Shown here piece by piece: positions 8,020 through 16,982 of a DNA stretch of 64,000 bases. Source of the stretch: Anaerotruncus massiliensis (ex Togo et al. 2026) (GTDB taxonomy: Bacteria; Bacillota; Clostridia; Oscillospirales; Ruminococcaceae). Positions within the stretch are counted from its first letter, which is position 1. Every line of letters begins with the position of its first letter. A program made the translations under genes and the position numbers. The notes beneath the pieces are model-generated. The model worked only from the letters and a program-made list of their open reading frames with translations, searched no databases and was not told the DNA's origin. The stretch is from the NCBI RefSeq assembly GCF_900199635.1, contig NZ_LT962687.1, positions 1,101,501-1,165,500 of the forward strand. Direction: 5' to 3'.

Positions 8020-9378
8020 ATGCCGCGGAAGAACGACCTGGTGACGCTCGACGTCACCGATATGACCCATGAAGGCAGCGGCGTCGGGCATTTGGACGGC
8101 ATGGCGGTTTTCGTGCCCGCCTCGGCGGTGGGGGACCGGCTGCTGGTGCGGCTGGTCAAGGTCAACAAGACCCACTGCTTCGGGAAGATCGAGCAGGTTT
8201 TGACCCCCTCGCCCGACCGCGTCCTCCCCGACTGCCCGGTGAGCCGCCGGTGCGGCGGCTGCGTCTTCCGGCACGTCTCCTACGAGGCGGAGCTGCGCTA
8301 CAAGCAGGCCTTCGTCCAGCAGAACCTGCGCCGCATCGGCGGGATCGAGCTGGAAGTGGAGCCGATCCTGCCGTCGCCCCGGACGGAGGGCTACCGCAAC
8401 AAGGCGCAGTACCCCGTCCGGATGCAGAAGGGGAAGCTTGCGGCGGGCTTTTTCGCGCCGCGCACCCATGAGGTGATCGACTGCCACGACTGCCGCCTCC
8501 AGCCGCCCGGCTTCGCGCGGATTCTGGAGACGGTGCTCGGCTACCTGCGGGACTGCCGCGTCCCCGTCTATGACGAGGCCGCGGGCGGCGGGCTGCTGCG
8601 CCACGTCTACCTGCGCGCCGGGCAGCGTTCGGGCGAGACGATGGTCTGCCTCGTCGTCAACGGCGACCGCCTCCCGCACGAGCGGGAGCTGGTCGAGCGC
8701 CTGCGCGCCTGCGACCCGCGGATCGTATCGATCGTCCTCAACGTCAACGACCGCCCGACCAACGTCATCCTCGGGCGGGAGACCCGCGTCCTCTATGGGA
8801 AGGGACAGATCAGCGACGTGCTCTGCGGGGTGGAGTTCGACCTCTCCCCCCAGTCCTTCTACCAGGTGAACAGCCCCGGCGCCGAACGGCTTTACGGCGT
8901 GGCCGCCGATTTCGCCGCGCTCACCGGGGAGGAGACGGTGATCGACCTCTACTGCGGCGCGGGCACGATCGGGCTCTCGCTGGCGGGCCGCTGCAAAGAG
9001 GTGATCGGCGTCGAGGTCGTGCCGCAGGCGGTGGAAAACGCGGTCGCCAACGCGCGCCGCGCGGGCATTTCCAACGCGCGCTTCTTCTGCGCCGACGCGG
9101 CGGAAGCCGCCGCGCGCCTTTCGCGGGAGGGGATCCGCCCCGGCGTGGTCATCCTCGACCCGCCGCGCAAGGGCTGCGAGGAGGCGGTGCTCGAATCGGT
9201 CGCGCGGATGGCTCCCGGGCGGGTCGTCATGGTCTCCTGCAACAGCGCCACGATGGCCCGCGACTGCGCCGTGTTCGCCCGCCTCGGGTATGAGACGGTC
9301 CGCTGCCGGCCGGTCGACATGTTCCCGCGCACCGCGCACGTGGAGGCGGTGGTGCTGCTGGTAAAAGCGGAGACCTGA
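8020..9378 (+). CDS. 23S rRNA (uracil-C5)-methyltransferase, RlmD/RumA family
   Basis: A 452-residue enzyme of the TrmA/RumA family that makes 5-methyluridine in 23S rRNA. It has an N-terminal TRAM RNA-binding domain (about 1-60) and then cysteines of an Fe-S cluster (DCPVSRRCGGC, with a later cysteine in DCHDC). The SAM-binding motif is VIDLYCGAGTIGLSLA, the catalytic pair DPPRKGC and VSCNSATMARD. ATG 8020 is preferred because AAAGGGGTGG precedes it; an in-frame upstream TTG at 7993 has no such site. Firmicutes often carry several paralogues (RlmCD, RlmD), so the target uridine cannot be fixed. Confidence 0.88.
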   Translation: MPRKNDLVTLDVTDMTHEGSGVGHLDGMAVFVPASAVGDRLLVRLVKVNKTHCFGKIEQVLTPSPDRVLPDCPVSRRCGGCVFRHVSYEAELRYKQAFVQQNLRRIGGIELEVEPILPSPRTEGYRNKAQYPVRMQKGKLAAGFFAPRTHEVIDCHDCRLQPPGFARILETVLGYLRDCRVPVYDEAAGGGLLRHVYLRAGQRSGETMVCLVVNGDRLPHERELVERLRACDPRIVSIVLNVNDRPTNVILGRETRVLYGKGQISDVLCGVEFDLSPQSFYQVNSPGAERLYGVAADFAALTGEETVIDLYCGAGTIGLSLAGRCKEVIGVEVVPQAVENAVANARRAGISNARFFCADAAEAAARLSREGIRPGVVILDPPRKGCEEAVLESVARMAPGRVVMVSCNSATMARDCAVFARLGYETVRCRPVDMFPRTAHVEAVVLLVKAET

Positions 9379-9430
9379 CCCGTGTTTCATGGAAGAAGCC
9401 ATCAGATGAAACGGAGGCACCGGTATCGGC

Positions 9431-9681
9431 GTGGATGAATTGGAACAGTACAGGCAGCGGCTGCGGATCATCCTGGAGGCTGAGAAGATCTGCGTTTTCG
9501 AGCTGGACGGCGTCGTCTGCTCGTGCAGCGCCGGCGCCGCGTTTTATCCCCGGACACGCCCGATTTTGACGCGCTGTTCAAAAAGGCGGATATGGCGCTC
9601 TACGAGGCGAAAACCTCAAGGGAAAGGGTCGTCTTTTACCACGGGGGACCCGGGGACGGCGCCCCCGGACACACAGATTAA
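9431..9681 (+). pseudogene. Remnant of a GGDEF-domain (diguanylate cyclase) protein
   Basis: The start has a GTG with GGAGG upstream and encodes about 27 residues of a linker-like sequence (DELEQYRQRLRIILEAEK). It then jumps to SAGAAFYP, which is the late beta-strand of a GGDEF domain. A one-base loss in a C run near 9553 shifts the frame. In the new frame it continues PDTPDFDALFKKADMALYEAK...RVVFY, the classic end of GGDEF, to TAA at 9679-9681. The GGDEF signature itself and most of the domain are missing, so an internal deletion plus a frameshift explain it best. It abuts the EIIC-EAL gene (TAAATG), suggesting the two once formed a c-di-GMP pair. Confidence 0.7.
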
Positions 9682-9723
9682 ATGGCCGACGCGCGCCGGA
9701 GCGGCGGCGTTGGAGATCGGACG

Positions 9724-11841
9724 GTGAACGCGGTGAAATCGTCGCCCAGCGTCCTGGAACGCCTCTACGGGGGCATCGAGGACAATCGAATACTCACGTC
9801 GGTCCGCCGGGGAATGGTGCTCGCCATTCCGGAAATCCTGGTGGGCTCCTTTGCGCTGCTGCTTCTGAGCCTCCCGGTTGGCGGCTGGCAGACGCTGCTC
9901 GACGGGCTGTGGAGCGGGTCTCTCCGGCTGCTGCTGACGGTGGTGCGCGACGCGACGCTCGGCGTCATCTCGCTGATCATGCTGCTGACGATCAGCTACA
10001 GCTACGAGGAGGAGACGCCCGCCGGACACCGGGGGACCCTCCCCTTCGTCAGCCTCTGCGCCTACCTCGCGTTCACCTACGGGCCGGAGGGCTTTGCCTT
10101 CGCGGCCTTTGAGAGCTCGCGGCTGTTCGGCGCGATCGTGGTGACGATCGCCAGCTGCGCGCTTTTCACCCTGCTGTCCGAGCGGTTCTCCATCCGGATG
10201 CGCTCCTACACCGACGGCTCGGACTCCGCCTTCCAGCGGTCGATCTCCGCGATCGTGCCCGCCTGCCTGGTGATCGGCCTTTTCGCCCTGCTGGGCGTCC
10301 TGCTCACCCGCGTGCTGGGGGGCGCCGATTACTCGGTGGCGTTTTCCGGCTGGTTCGAGGGGCTCTTCCTGCGGATGGGGCGGGGGCTGGGCAGCGGGCT
10401 GCTCTTCATCCTGCTGATGCATCTGATGTGGTTCTTCGGCATCCACGGGAGCAACGTGCTCGACGGGGTTGCGCACGAGGTCTTCCGCGCGGGCATGGAC
10501 GTGAACCTTGCCCGGCTTGCAGCCGGGCAGGCCCCCACCGAGATCGCCACCAAGACCTTTTTCGACACCTTCGTGCTCTTCGGCGGCTGCGGGACGCTGC
10601 TCTGCCTGGTCGTCGCCATCTTCCTGTGCGACAGGCGCAAAAACGTCCGCGGGCTCTCCAAGATGGCGCTTGTGCCGGTGCTCTTCAACATCAACGAGCT
10701 GATAATGTTCGGCGTCCCCATCGTGCTCAACCCCATCTACCTGGTGCCCTTCCTCTGCACGCCGCTCGTGCTGACGGTCATCAGCTATCTGGCGACGCTG
10801 GCGGGGCTGGTGCCCGTCGCGATCCACACGGTCGAATGGACGACCCCGATCTTTTTGAGCGGCTACGCCGCGACCGGGTCGGTCGCGGGGAGCCTGCTCC
10901 AGCTGGTGAACCTCGCGGTCGGCGTGGGCATCTACCTGCCCTTTGTGCGCCTCGCGCAGGCCCGCCAGCTGCGGTCGCTGGAAAAGCAGATGGAGCGGCT
11001 GGCCGGGGAGGTCCGGGCCTGCGAGGCGGCGGGCGAACGCCCGGCGCTGCTGGCGCGCGGCGGCCAGCTCGGCTCGATGGCGAAGCTGCTGGCGGAGGAT
11101 CTGCGCTACGCGCTGCGCAGCGGGGGCGTGCGGCTTCACTACCAGCCCCAGACCGACGCGCGGGGGCGCGTGTGGGGCGCGGAGGCGCTGCTGCGCTGGG
11201 AGCATGGGCCGGGCGGGTTCGTCTACCCGCCGCTCGCGGTCGCGCTGGCGGCGGAGGGCGGCTTCGCGGACGAGCTGGCCGCGTTCGTCGTGGACACGGC
11301 CTGCCGCGACCTGGCGGCGCTCAGCGAATGGAGCTGCCGGGAGCTGGAGATCTCCTGCAACCTGACCGCCGGGCAGCTGACCGCGCCCGGCGCGCCGGAG
11401 CTCGTGAAAAAGGCGATCGAACGCTACCACATCCCGCCGGGGAGGCTCGGCGTGGAGCTGACCGAACAGGACGCGCTGTCCGGCGCGCCGCAGATGACCG
11501 AACGGCTCGCGGCGCTGCGGGAGACGGGCGCGCGGATCATCATGGACGATTTCGGCATGGGGCACAATTCGATGCTCTACCTGCAGGACAGCCAGTTCGA
11601 CATGGTCAAGCTCGACGGCTCGCTCGTGCGGGAAATGACGGACAATCCCCGCACCGGGGAGATCATTTCCACAATCGTGCGGCTGTCCGAATCGCTCGGC
11701 TTCCGCGTGGTGGCGGAGTATGTGGAGACGCCCGCGCAGCTTGAGGCGCTCGGCGCGCTCGGGTGCAGATATTACCAGGGGTACCTCTTCAGCCCCGCGA
11801 TTCCGCTTTCCGAGCTGAAGAAGTACATCCGGGAGCACTGA
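9724..11841 (+). CDS. PTS EIIC (lactose/cellobiose type)-EAL domain fusion protein
   Basis: A 705-residue fusion. Residues about 1-430 are a multi-spanning EIIC of the lactose/cellobiose PTS family, with typical segments HLMWFFGIHGSNV, FNINELIMFGVPIVLNP and HTVEWTTPIFLSGY. After a short charged linker, residues about 460-705 form an EAL c-di-GMP phosphodiesterase domain with EALLRWE, MDDFGMG, KLDGSLV and EYVET, so the metal and catalytic residues appear intact. There are no EIIA/EIIB domains. GTG 9724 has GGAG 8 nt upstream and gives the usual EIIC N-terminus; ATG 9682 is an alternative. It may couple sugar sensing or binding to c-di-GMP breakdown (inference). Confidence 0.85.
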   Translation: MNAVKSSPSVLERLYGGIEDNRILTSVRRGMVLAIPEILVGSFALLLLSLPVGGWQTLLDGLWSGSLRLLLTVVRDATLGVISLIMLLTISYSYEEETPAGHRGTLPFVSLCAYLAFTYGPEGFAFAAFESSRLFGAIVVTIASCALFTLLSERFSIRMRSYTDGSDSAFQRSISAIVPACLVIGLFALLGVLLTRVLGGADYSVAFSGWFEGLFLRMGRGLGSGLLFILLMHLMWFFGIHGSNVLDGVAHEVFRAGMDVNLARLAAGQAPTEIATKTFFDTFVLFGGCGTLLCLVVAIFLCDRRKNVRGLSKMALVPVLFNINELIMFGVPIVLNPIYLVPFLCTPLVLTVISYLATLAGLVPVAIHTVEWTTPIFLSGYAATGSVAGSLLQLVNLAVGVGIYLPFVRLAQARQLRSLEKQMERLAGEVRACEAAGERPALLARGGQLGSMAKLLAEDLRYALRSGGVRLHYQPQTDARGRVWGAEALLRWEHGPGGFVYPPLAVALAAEGGFADELAAFVVDTACRDLAALSEWSCRELEISCNLTAGQLTAPGAPELVKKAIERYHIPPGRLGVELTEQDALSGAPQMTERLAALRETGARIIMDDFGMGHNSMLYLQDSQFDMVKLDGSLVREMTDNPRTGEIISTIVRLSESLGFRVVAEYVETPAQLEALGALGCRYYQGYLFSPAIPLSELKKYIREH

Positions 11842-11897
11842 ACGCGGCGGGGCCGCCCGGAAATTCGGCGGAGGGCCTTTTGTTCGGGGGAAAGGTA

Positions 11898-11920
11898 TGG
11901 TATACTTTTTTCGGTATAAT
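11898..11920 (+). promoter_or_regulatory. Promoter region of the ECF sigma gene
   Basis: Extended -10 TGG-TATACT (TATACT at 11901-11906) and a second TATAAT at 11915-11920 precede GGGAGGAAAGG and the ATG. No clear -35 was found, and autoregulation by the ECF factor cannot be excluded. Confidence 0.4.
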
Positions 11921-11946
11921 CCACGGGAGGAAAGGGCGGTGAAGGA

Positions 11947-12498
11947 ATGCTGGTGTATCTGGCCGCGCTCGACAGCGAGCGGGAGCGGACGAAGTTTGAA
12001 CAGGTCTACCTGACCTACCGCCAGGTGATGTTCTATACGGCGAACAGCATCCTGCGCGACCCGCAGCTCGCCGAGGACGCGGTGCACCAGGCTTTCCTGC
12101 GCATCCTCGACCACATGCAAAATATTGGCGAGGTGGAGTGTCCCCAAACCAAAAGCTTTGTGGTTATAATTGTAAGGAACATTTCGATCAACCTCTATAA
12201 CAGCCGCAAGAAAAAGGCGGTGGTCTCGTTCGACGAGCTCGAAAACTGGACGGCGGATACCGCCGCGGTCCCGGTGGACGAGGTGGAGTCGCGCGAGGGC
12301 TACATGCACCTGATGGACCTGATCGACCGGCTGCCGGAGGGTTACAGAAGCGTGCTGATGCTGAAATACGACAACGGCTTTTCGACGGGTGAAATCGCCT
12401 CGATGCTGAACCTGAGCGAGGAAAACGTCAAAAAGCGGCTTCAGCGCGCAAAAAAGAAATTGGAGCAGGAGCTCCTGACGGAGGAGGTGAACATATGA
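11947..12498 (+). CDS. RNA polymerase sigma-70 family factor, ECF type
   Basis: A 183-residue alternative sigma factor. Region 2 covers about 17-90 (YLTYRQVMFYTANSILRDPQLAEDAVHQAFLRI) and region 4 about 118-175, with the helix-turn-helix FSTGEIASMLNLSEENVKKRLQRAKKKL. There is no region 1 or 3, as expected of ECF factors. The stop overlaps the ATG of the following gene (ATGA). That gene encodes a single-pass membrane protein with a cytoplasmic N-terminus, so this is a standard sigma/anti-sigma pair. The target promoters are unknown. Confidence 0.9.
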   Translation: MLVYLAALDSERERTKFEQVYLTYRQVMFYTANSILRDPQLAEDAVHQAFLRILDHMQNIGEVECPQTKSFVVIIVRNISINLYNSRKKKAVVSFDELENWTADTAAVPVDEVESREGYMHLMDLIDRLPEGYRSVLMLKYDNGFSTGEIASMLNLSEENVKKRLQRAKKKLEQELLTEEVNI

Positions 12499-13610
12499 CA
12501 GAGCTTCATGACGACCTGCTGGAAAAGGCTTTCGGCGAGGCGCGCGAACGAATGCTCGCGCGGCTTCCGGACGACGCAAAGCTCGATCATGTGTTCTCCG
12601 GAGAATTTGAGGAACGGATGCGGCGGATGATCCGGGCGGAGAAACGCAGCCCGTGGCAGCGGCGGATGACCGCGTTTGCGCGCCGCGCCGCGGTGATCGT
12701 GGTGGCGGCCGTGGTCGGCTTTTCCGCCTGCGTCCTGAGCGTCGACGCGTGGAAGCAGGGCCTCTTCAAGATGGTGGAGGAGAAGTTCCCCGAGTACTCG
12801 AGCATCACCTACGAGCCGGTCGACGGCGCCGCCGGCGTGGCGGAGTTCACCCTCGCCGAGTACCAGCCCGCCTACCTGCCGGACGGATTCCGCCTCACCG
12901 AGCAGATGCTCGCCGACAGCATCAACTGGTCGACCTACACCAACGCGGAGGGGGATATGATCTCCTTCCAGCAGTCGATCCTCGGCAGCGGGACGATGGC
13001 GATCAACACCGAGGGCTCCCAGCTCGAGGAATTCGACCTGGGCGGCGAGACCGCCTATAAAATGGATAACCGCGGCAGCCAGTTTGTGCTGTGGAACGAC
13101 AACCAGTATTCCTATATGGTGCTCACCAACGATATGACCCTCGACGAGGCGGTACGGATCGCCGCGTCGATCCGGCTCTACCCGCCCGACGCGCCCCATC
13201 CGCCCCACCTGCCGGTCGACCAGGGGCTGCTTCCCGACCCCTACACGCCCGAGGAGGCTGCGGAGAACGGGGACGTGGTGATCAGCGGCGGCGGGATCGA
13301 AAACGTGCAGGCGCTCGAGGCGCTCTTGAACGCGCAGCAGGCCAGCCCCGCGCAGTGGACGCAGCTCATCATCCGTGTGACGGATTTCGACCGGGGCGGC
13401 CCGATCATCCGCGACCTCTATTTTGACGGCTTCCGCGTCCACTGCGACGAGGACAACACCCGTACCGAGGGCCAGGAAAAGAACACCTACAGCGGCTACA
13501 CCTACGCGAAGCTGGTCAGGGAGACACAGGACGGCGTCACGGTCGTCTACGGCATCGACGACTATACCGGCGACCGGGTGGAGCTGATCCGCTACGACGA
13601 GACGAAATAG
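12495..13610 (+). CDS. Probable anti-sigma factor with DUF4367-like and DUF4362-like extracytoplasmic domains
   Basis: A 371-residue membrane protein. The cytoplasmic N-terminus (about 1-65) would bind the sigma factor. One membrane segment lies at about 67-85 (AAVIVVAAVVGFSACVLSV). Outside, residues about 110-235 resemble DUF4367 (YQPAYLPDGFRL...). Residues about 253-370 (NGDVVISGGGIENVQALEALL... GGPIIRDLYFDGFRVHCDEDNTR) resemble DUF4362. The same type of domain recurs in the next gene. It is translationally coupled to the sigma gene by a 4-nt overlap. Assignment as anti-sigma rests on topology and context. Confidence 0.75.
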   Translation: MTELHDDLLEKAFGEARERMLARLPDDAKLDHVFSGEFEERMRRMIRAEKRSPWQRRMTAFARRAAVIVVAAVVGFSACVLSVDAWKQGLFKMVEEKFPEYSSITYEPVDGAAGVAEFTLAEYQPAYLPDGFRLTEQMLADSINWSTYTNAEGDMISFQQSILGSGTMAINTEGSQLEEFDLGGETAYKMDNRGSQFVLWNDNQYSYMVLTNDMTLDEAVRIAASIRLYPPDAPHPPHLPVDQGLLPDPYTPEEAAENGDVVISGGGIENVQALEALLNAQQASPAQWTQLIIRVTDFDRGGPIIRDLYFDGFRVHCDEDNTRTEGQEKNTYSGYTYAKLVRETQDGVTVVYGIDDYTGDRVELIRYDETK

Positions 13611-13656
13611 GCTTCCCACATCAGAGAGCGGCGTTTTGCCGGGGGAGGACAACAGG

Positions 13657-15285
13657 ATGAAGCTTTTACGGAAATTTTCAGGAGCAGCGCTTGCGCTGCT
13701 CCTGCTTGTATCCGCGGGACTGCCCGCGTCGGCGCTGCTCAAATCGTCGCCCGCGCGGCAGGAGCTCCCGGAGCTGACGCTGGCCTACGGCGCGGAGCGC
13801 GCCACGGCGGCGACCGGCGGTTATGAGTGGGACTATGGGGACGGCTCGAAGGAGATTGCGGACGCGCCGCACCCGCTCGACGAGGGCTACCGGATGCCGA
13901 TCCTGCTGCGGCGCGTGAGCGTCGGGCGGATCGACCTGTCCTTCGGCCTGCGTCCCGACCGGGTCACCGTCAGCCGCTGGGACCTCTCCGACCGCGGGAA
14001 TTTTGGCGCGGAGCCCCAGACGCAGACGCTGCGTGACCTGAGGATCGAGGTCCCCGGCACGGGGTCCTATATCTATGAGGTCGCGGCCGAGTGGGAGCAG
14101 GGGAGCGCTTCCTATGCCTTTGAGTTCGGCCTCGCTTCGGACAGCACCCGCATGGCGCTCTCCGACCTGCCGGAGGAGTATCCGGCCGAGACGGCGCTCG
14201 CCAACGGGGACGTCGTCTCGCGTGAAGGCGCATCCGCGCTGGGCAACCGCGAAAAGCTCGACACCTTCCTTTCGGGGGTGGAGAGCAGGACGCCGGCCTC
14301 GGTGCGCGTCGCTTCCTACGGGGAAGCGGGCGGGCCGATCGTCTACGACCTCGCCTACGACGGAAAGGAAATCCTCTGCACGGTCGACCGCACACGCGAC
14401 GGGAGCCTTGCGGACGACCTGCGCGGGATCACCGAGCGGGTCTATGCCTCGGCGGCCATCGAGTGGGAGCACAGCGTCGATTCGGGCGGCAGCACCGCCT
14501 ACCTGCGCCTGTCCGGCGCGTCGGGAGGAAAGCTGACGGTGGCGCGGTTCGTCCCCATCGAGATGGCGGCGGAGGAGGAGAGCTGCCCTGAAGGGACCGA
14601 GAAGCTCTCTGTTTTGATCCGGAACAACACAGGGGACGAGGCGAGCTTCGACGCGGTGTTCGCGCTCGAGGCGTACCTGAAGGACAAATGGACCGCGGTC
14701 CCCTTCGACGGGACGTTCGACGACTGGGCGGGCGTTCTGCCCGCCGGGAGCGAAGCCTCCTGCGAGGTGGACCTCTCCCAGGTGGGGGAGACGCTCGTTC
14801 CGGCGCGTTACCGCGTCGTCAAGCTCCTGCGCTGCGGCAACCGCAGCCTGCGGGTGTCCGCGCCCTTCACGGTCACCGAGCCCGCCGACCGGCTGGCGCT
14901 TGAAAAACCGATGGAGATCGGCATCATGATCGGCAACGGCAAGCAGATGACCGCCGCGACGCTGACCCGGCGCGGCCGGTATGAGGAGGTCTCGCCCGTC
15001 ACCTACGTGATGAGCGAGCTGGGGCGGTTCCGCCCGGTGCCCGCCGACTGGCGGCTGGGCGGCGCGGCCGAGACGGACGGCGCGAGCCTTACCCTCTCCT
15101 ATGCGGACGGCTCGGAGGTGAAGCTCTACCTCGATCCCAACACGGACCGCCTGCGCGACGGGCAGGACCCGCAGCCGCTGACGCTGCTCTCGCTCGGCGG
15201 AAAGAACTACTACTCGGACGGGGAGGCGTACGCCCGGATCCGGAAATGCGCGGCCGCCGTGGGTGGAAAGGCGCAGCTCCAATAA
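13657..15285 (+). CDS. Exported protein with DUF4362-like domain
   Basis: A 542-residue secreted protein. The signal peptide is clear (KLLRKFSGAALALLLLVSAG, cleavage after ASA near 28). Residues about 180-290 contain ANGDVVSREGASALGNREKL...GGPIVYDLAYDGKEILCTVDRTRD, the same domain type seen at the C-terminus of the preceding anti-sigma factor. The C-terminal half holds beta-rich segments and no catalytic motif I can name. ATG 13657 has GGGGGAGG upstream; the frame opens slightly earlier at 13636. It sits 46 nt after the anti-sigma gene, probably in the same operon, and may be an extracytoplasmic sensor or effector. Confidence 0.65.
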   Translation: MKLLRKFSGAALALLLLVSAGLPASALLKSSPARQELPELTLAYGAERATAATGGYEWDYGDGSKEIADAPHPLDEGYRMPILLRRVSVGRIDLSFGLRPDRVTVSRWDLSDRGNFGAEPQTQTLRDLRIEVPGTGSYIYEVAAEWEQGSASYAFEFGLASDSTRMALSDLPEEYPAETALANGDVVSREGASALGNREKLDTFLSGVESRTPASVRVASYGEAGGPIVYDLAYDGKEILCTVDRTRDGSLADDLRGITERVYASAAIEWEHSVDSGGSTAYLRLSGASGGKLTVARFVPIEMAAEEESCPEGTEKLSVLIRNNTGDEASFDAVFALEAYLKDKWTAVPFDGTFDDWAGVLPAGSEASCEVDLSQVGETLVPARYRVVKLLRCGNRSLRVSAPFTVTEPADRLALEKPMEIGIMIGNGKQMTAATLTRRGRYEEVSPVTYVMSELGRFRPVPADWRLGGAAETDGASLTLSYADGSEVKLYLDPNTDRLRDGQDPQPLTLLSLGGKNYYSDGEAYARIRKCAAAVGGKAQLQ

Positions 15286-15299
15286 CCCAAAGCGGACGG

Positions 15300-15327
15300 G
15301 CCGCCCGGCTGACGCCGGGCGGCTTTT
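15300..15327 (+). terminator. Intrinsic terminator
   Basis: GCCGCCCGGC / GCCGGGCGGC with loop TGAC and four T, ending the sigma operon. Confidence 0.85.
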
Positions 15328-15330
15328 CGA

Positions 15331-15360
15331 TTGGATTTTCCCACCGCGCTGTGGTAGAAT
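15331..15360 (+). promoter_or_regulatory. Promoter of the amidohydrolase operon
   Basis: -35 TTGGAT (15331-15336), 18-bp spacer, -10 TAGAAT (15355-15360); the ATG follows at 15389 with AAAGGAGG. Confidence 0.65.
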
Positions 15361-15388
15361 AGTGGGGAAACCAAAAAGGAGGCGCGGT

Positions 15389-16975
15389 ATGAAACGGACG
15401 GTTTATTACGGCGGGGACATTCTCACGCTCGAAGGCGGCGGACGCGCCGAGGCACTGCTCGTGGAGGACGGGGTCATCCGGGAGCTGGGGACGAAGGAGG
15501 CGCTGTTGGCCTCCTTCCCGGGCGCGGAGCGCGCGGACCTGCGGGGCCGCACGCTGATACCCTCCTTCATCGACCCGCACAGCCACATCACCTCCTTCGC
15601 GCAGACCTTCGGGCTCGTATCCCTTGAGGGGTGCCGGGAGATCGCGGAGGTGGTCAAACGGATCGCGGACCACCGGGAAAAGGGCCGGGTGAAGCCGGGC
15701 GAATGGATCTGCGGGTTCGGCTACGACCACAACGACCTGAAGGAGCGCCGCCACCCCGGCCGGAAGGCGCTCGACCGCGCCGCCCCGGACAATCCCGTGC
15801 TGATCTCCCACGCGTCGGGACATATGGGGGCGGTCAATTCGGCGGCGCTCCGGGAGATGGGGATCACCGCGGACACCCCCGATCCGGACGGCGGGCGGAT
15901 CGGCAGGGTGGACGGCTCCCGGGAACCGGACGGCTATCTCGAGGAGACGGCGTTCATCTCCCGTTCCAACGCGGTCCCGCTGCCCTCGGAGGAGGAGCGG
16001 TTCCGCCAGATGGAGATGGCGCAGGACGCCTACCTGCGGTACGGCATCACGACGGCGCAGGACGGCTTGACCCGTCCGGCCGAGTGGGAGCTGCTGAAGG
16101 GGATGTCGGAGGCGGGGAAGCTCCGGCTCGACGTGGTGAGCTACCTCGATCAGAAGCAGTGCCCCGGGCTTCTCAGGGAGAACCCGGAGTGGTACGGCCG
16201 GTACCGCGGGAACCTGCGCATCGGCGGATATAAGATTTTCCTCGACGGCTCGCCGCAGGGACGCACCGCGTGGATGAGCGAGCCCTATGAGGGCGCGGCG
16301 GACGGCTACCGGGGCTACCCCTCCTATACCGACGAACAGCTGGAGGCCTTCGTGCGGCAGGCGGTGGACGAACGGGTGCAGCAGCTCGTGCACTGCAACG
16401 GCGACGCGGCCTGCGGCCAGCTCATCGGCGCTTACCAAAAGGTCGCGGGCGGGGACCTGGGGCTTCGCCCGGTGATGATCCACGCGCAGCTCGTGCGGGA
16501 GGACCAGCTCGCCGAGATGGCGAAGCTCGGCATGATCGCCTCCTTCTTCGTGGCGCACACCTGGTTCTGGGGGGACGTGCACCTCAAGAATTTCGGCGCG
16601 GCCCGCGCCGAAAAGATCAGCCCCGCCGCGAGCGCGCTCCGGGAGGGGGTCGTCTACACCTTCCACCAGGACACGCCGGTCATCCAGCCGGATATGCTCT
16701 TCACCGTCTGGTGCGCGGTCAACCGGCGCACCAGGGCGGGCGTTGTGCTCGGCCCGGAGGAGCGGCTCTCCGTAACGGACGCGCTGCGCGGGGTCACGGC
16801 GAACGCGGCCTACCAGTATTTTGAGGAGGACCGGAAGGGGACCATCCGCGCGGGCAAGCGGGCGGATCTGGTCGTGCTCGACCGCAATCCGCTGGATGTC
16901 CCGGCGGAGGAGCTGAAAAACCTGCGGGTGCTGGCGACCATCAAGGCGGGGGAACCGCTCTATCGAAAGGAATGA
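15389..16975 (+). CDS. Amidohydrolase, YtcJ-like (amidohydrolase 3 family)
   Basis: A 528-residue metal-dependent hydrolase. The beta-sandwich start (YYGGDILTLEGGGRAEALLVEDGVI) is followed by the metal-binding motif IDPHSHI (about 56-62). Later features are HASGHMGAVNS, VHCNGDAA, MIHAQLVR, FHQDTPV and the C-terminal KGTIRAGKRADLVVLDRNP, which returns to the sandwich. Length and order fit YtcJ-type proteins, whose substrates are mostly unknown amides or cyclic imides. The start at 15389 is set by AAAGGAGG; the frame itself opens at 15263. It is followed within 7 nt by a Nudix gene and then mutY, with which it is probably cotranscribed. Confidence 0.85.
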   Translation: MKRTVYYGGDILTLEGGGRAEALLVEDGVIRELGTKEALLASFPGAERADLRGRTLIPSFIDPHSHITSFAQTFGLVSLEGCREIAEVVKRIADHREKGRVKPGEWICGFGYDHNDLKERRHPGRKALDRAAPDNPVLISHASGHMGAVNSAALREMGITADTPDPDGGRIGRVDGSREPDGYLEETAFISRSNAVPLPSEEERFRQMEMAQDAYLRYGITTAQDGLTRPAEWELLKGMSEAGKLRLDVVSYLDQKQCPGLLRENPEWYGRYRGNLRIGGYKIFLDGSPQGRTAWMSEPYEGAADGYRGYPSYTDEQLEAFVRQAVDERVQQLVHCNGDAACGQLIGAYQKVAGGDLGLRPVMIHAQLVREDQLAEMAKLGMIASFFVAHTWFWGDVHLKNFGAARAEKISPAASALREGVVYTFHQDTPVIQPDMLFTVWCAVNRRTRAGVVLGPEERLSVTDALRGVTANAAYQYFEEDRKGTIRAGKRADLVVLDRNPLDVPAEELKNLRVLATIKAGEPLYRKE

Positions 16976-16982
16976 CAGCAAG

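Noticed and set aside
9616-12579. 987-codon open frame on the minus strand
   Set aside because: Antisense to the EIIC-EAL and ECF sigma genes; Arg/His/Pro/Gln-rich translation without domains.
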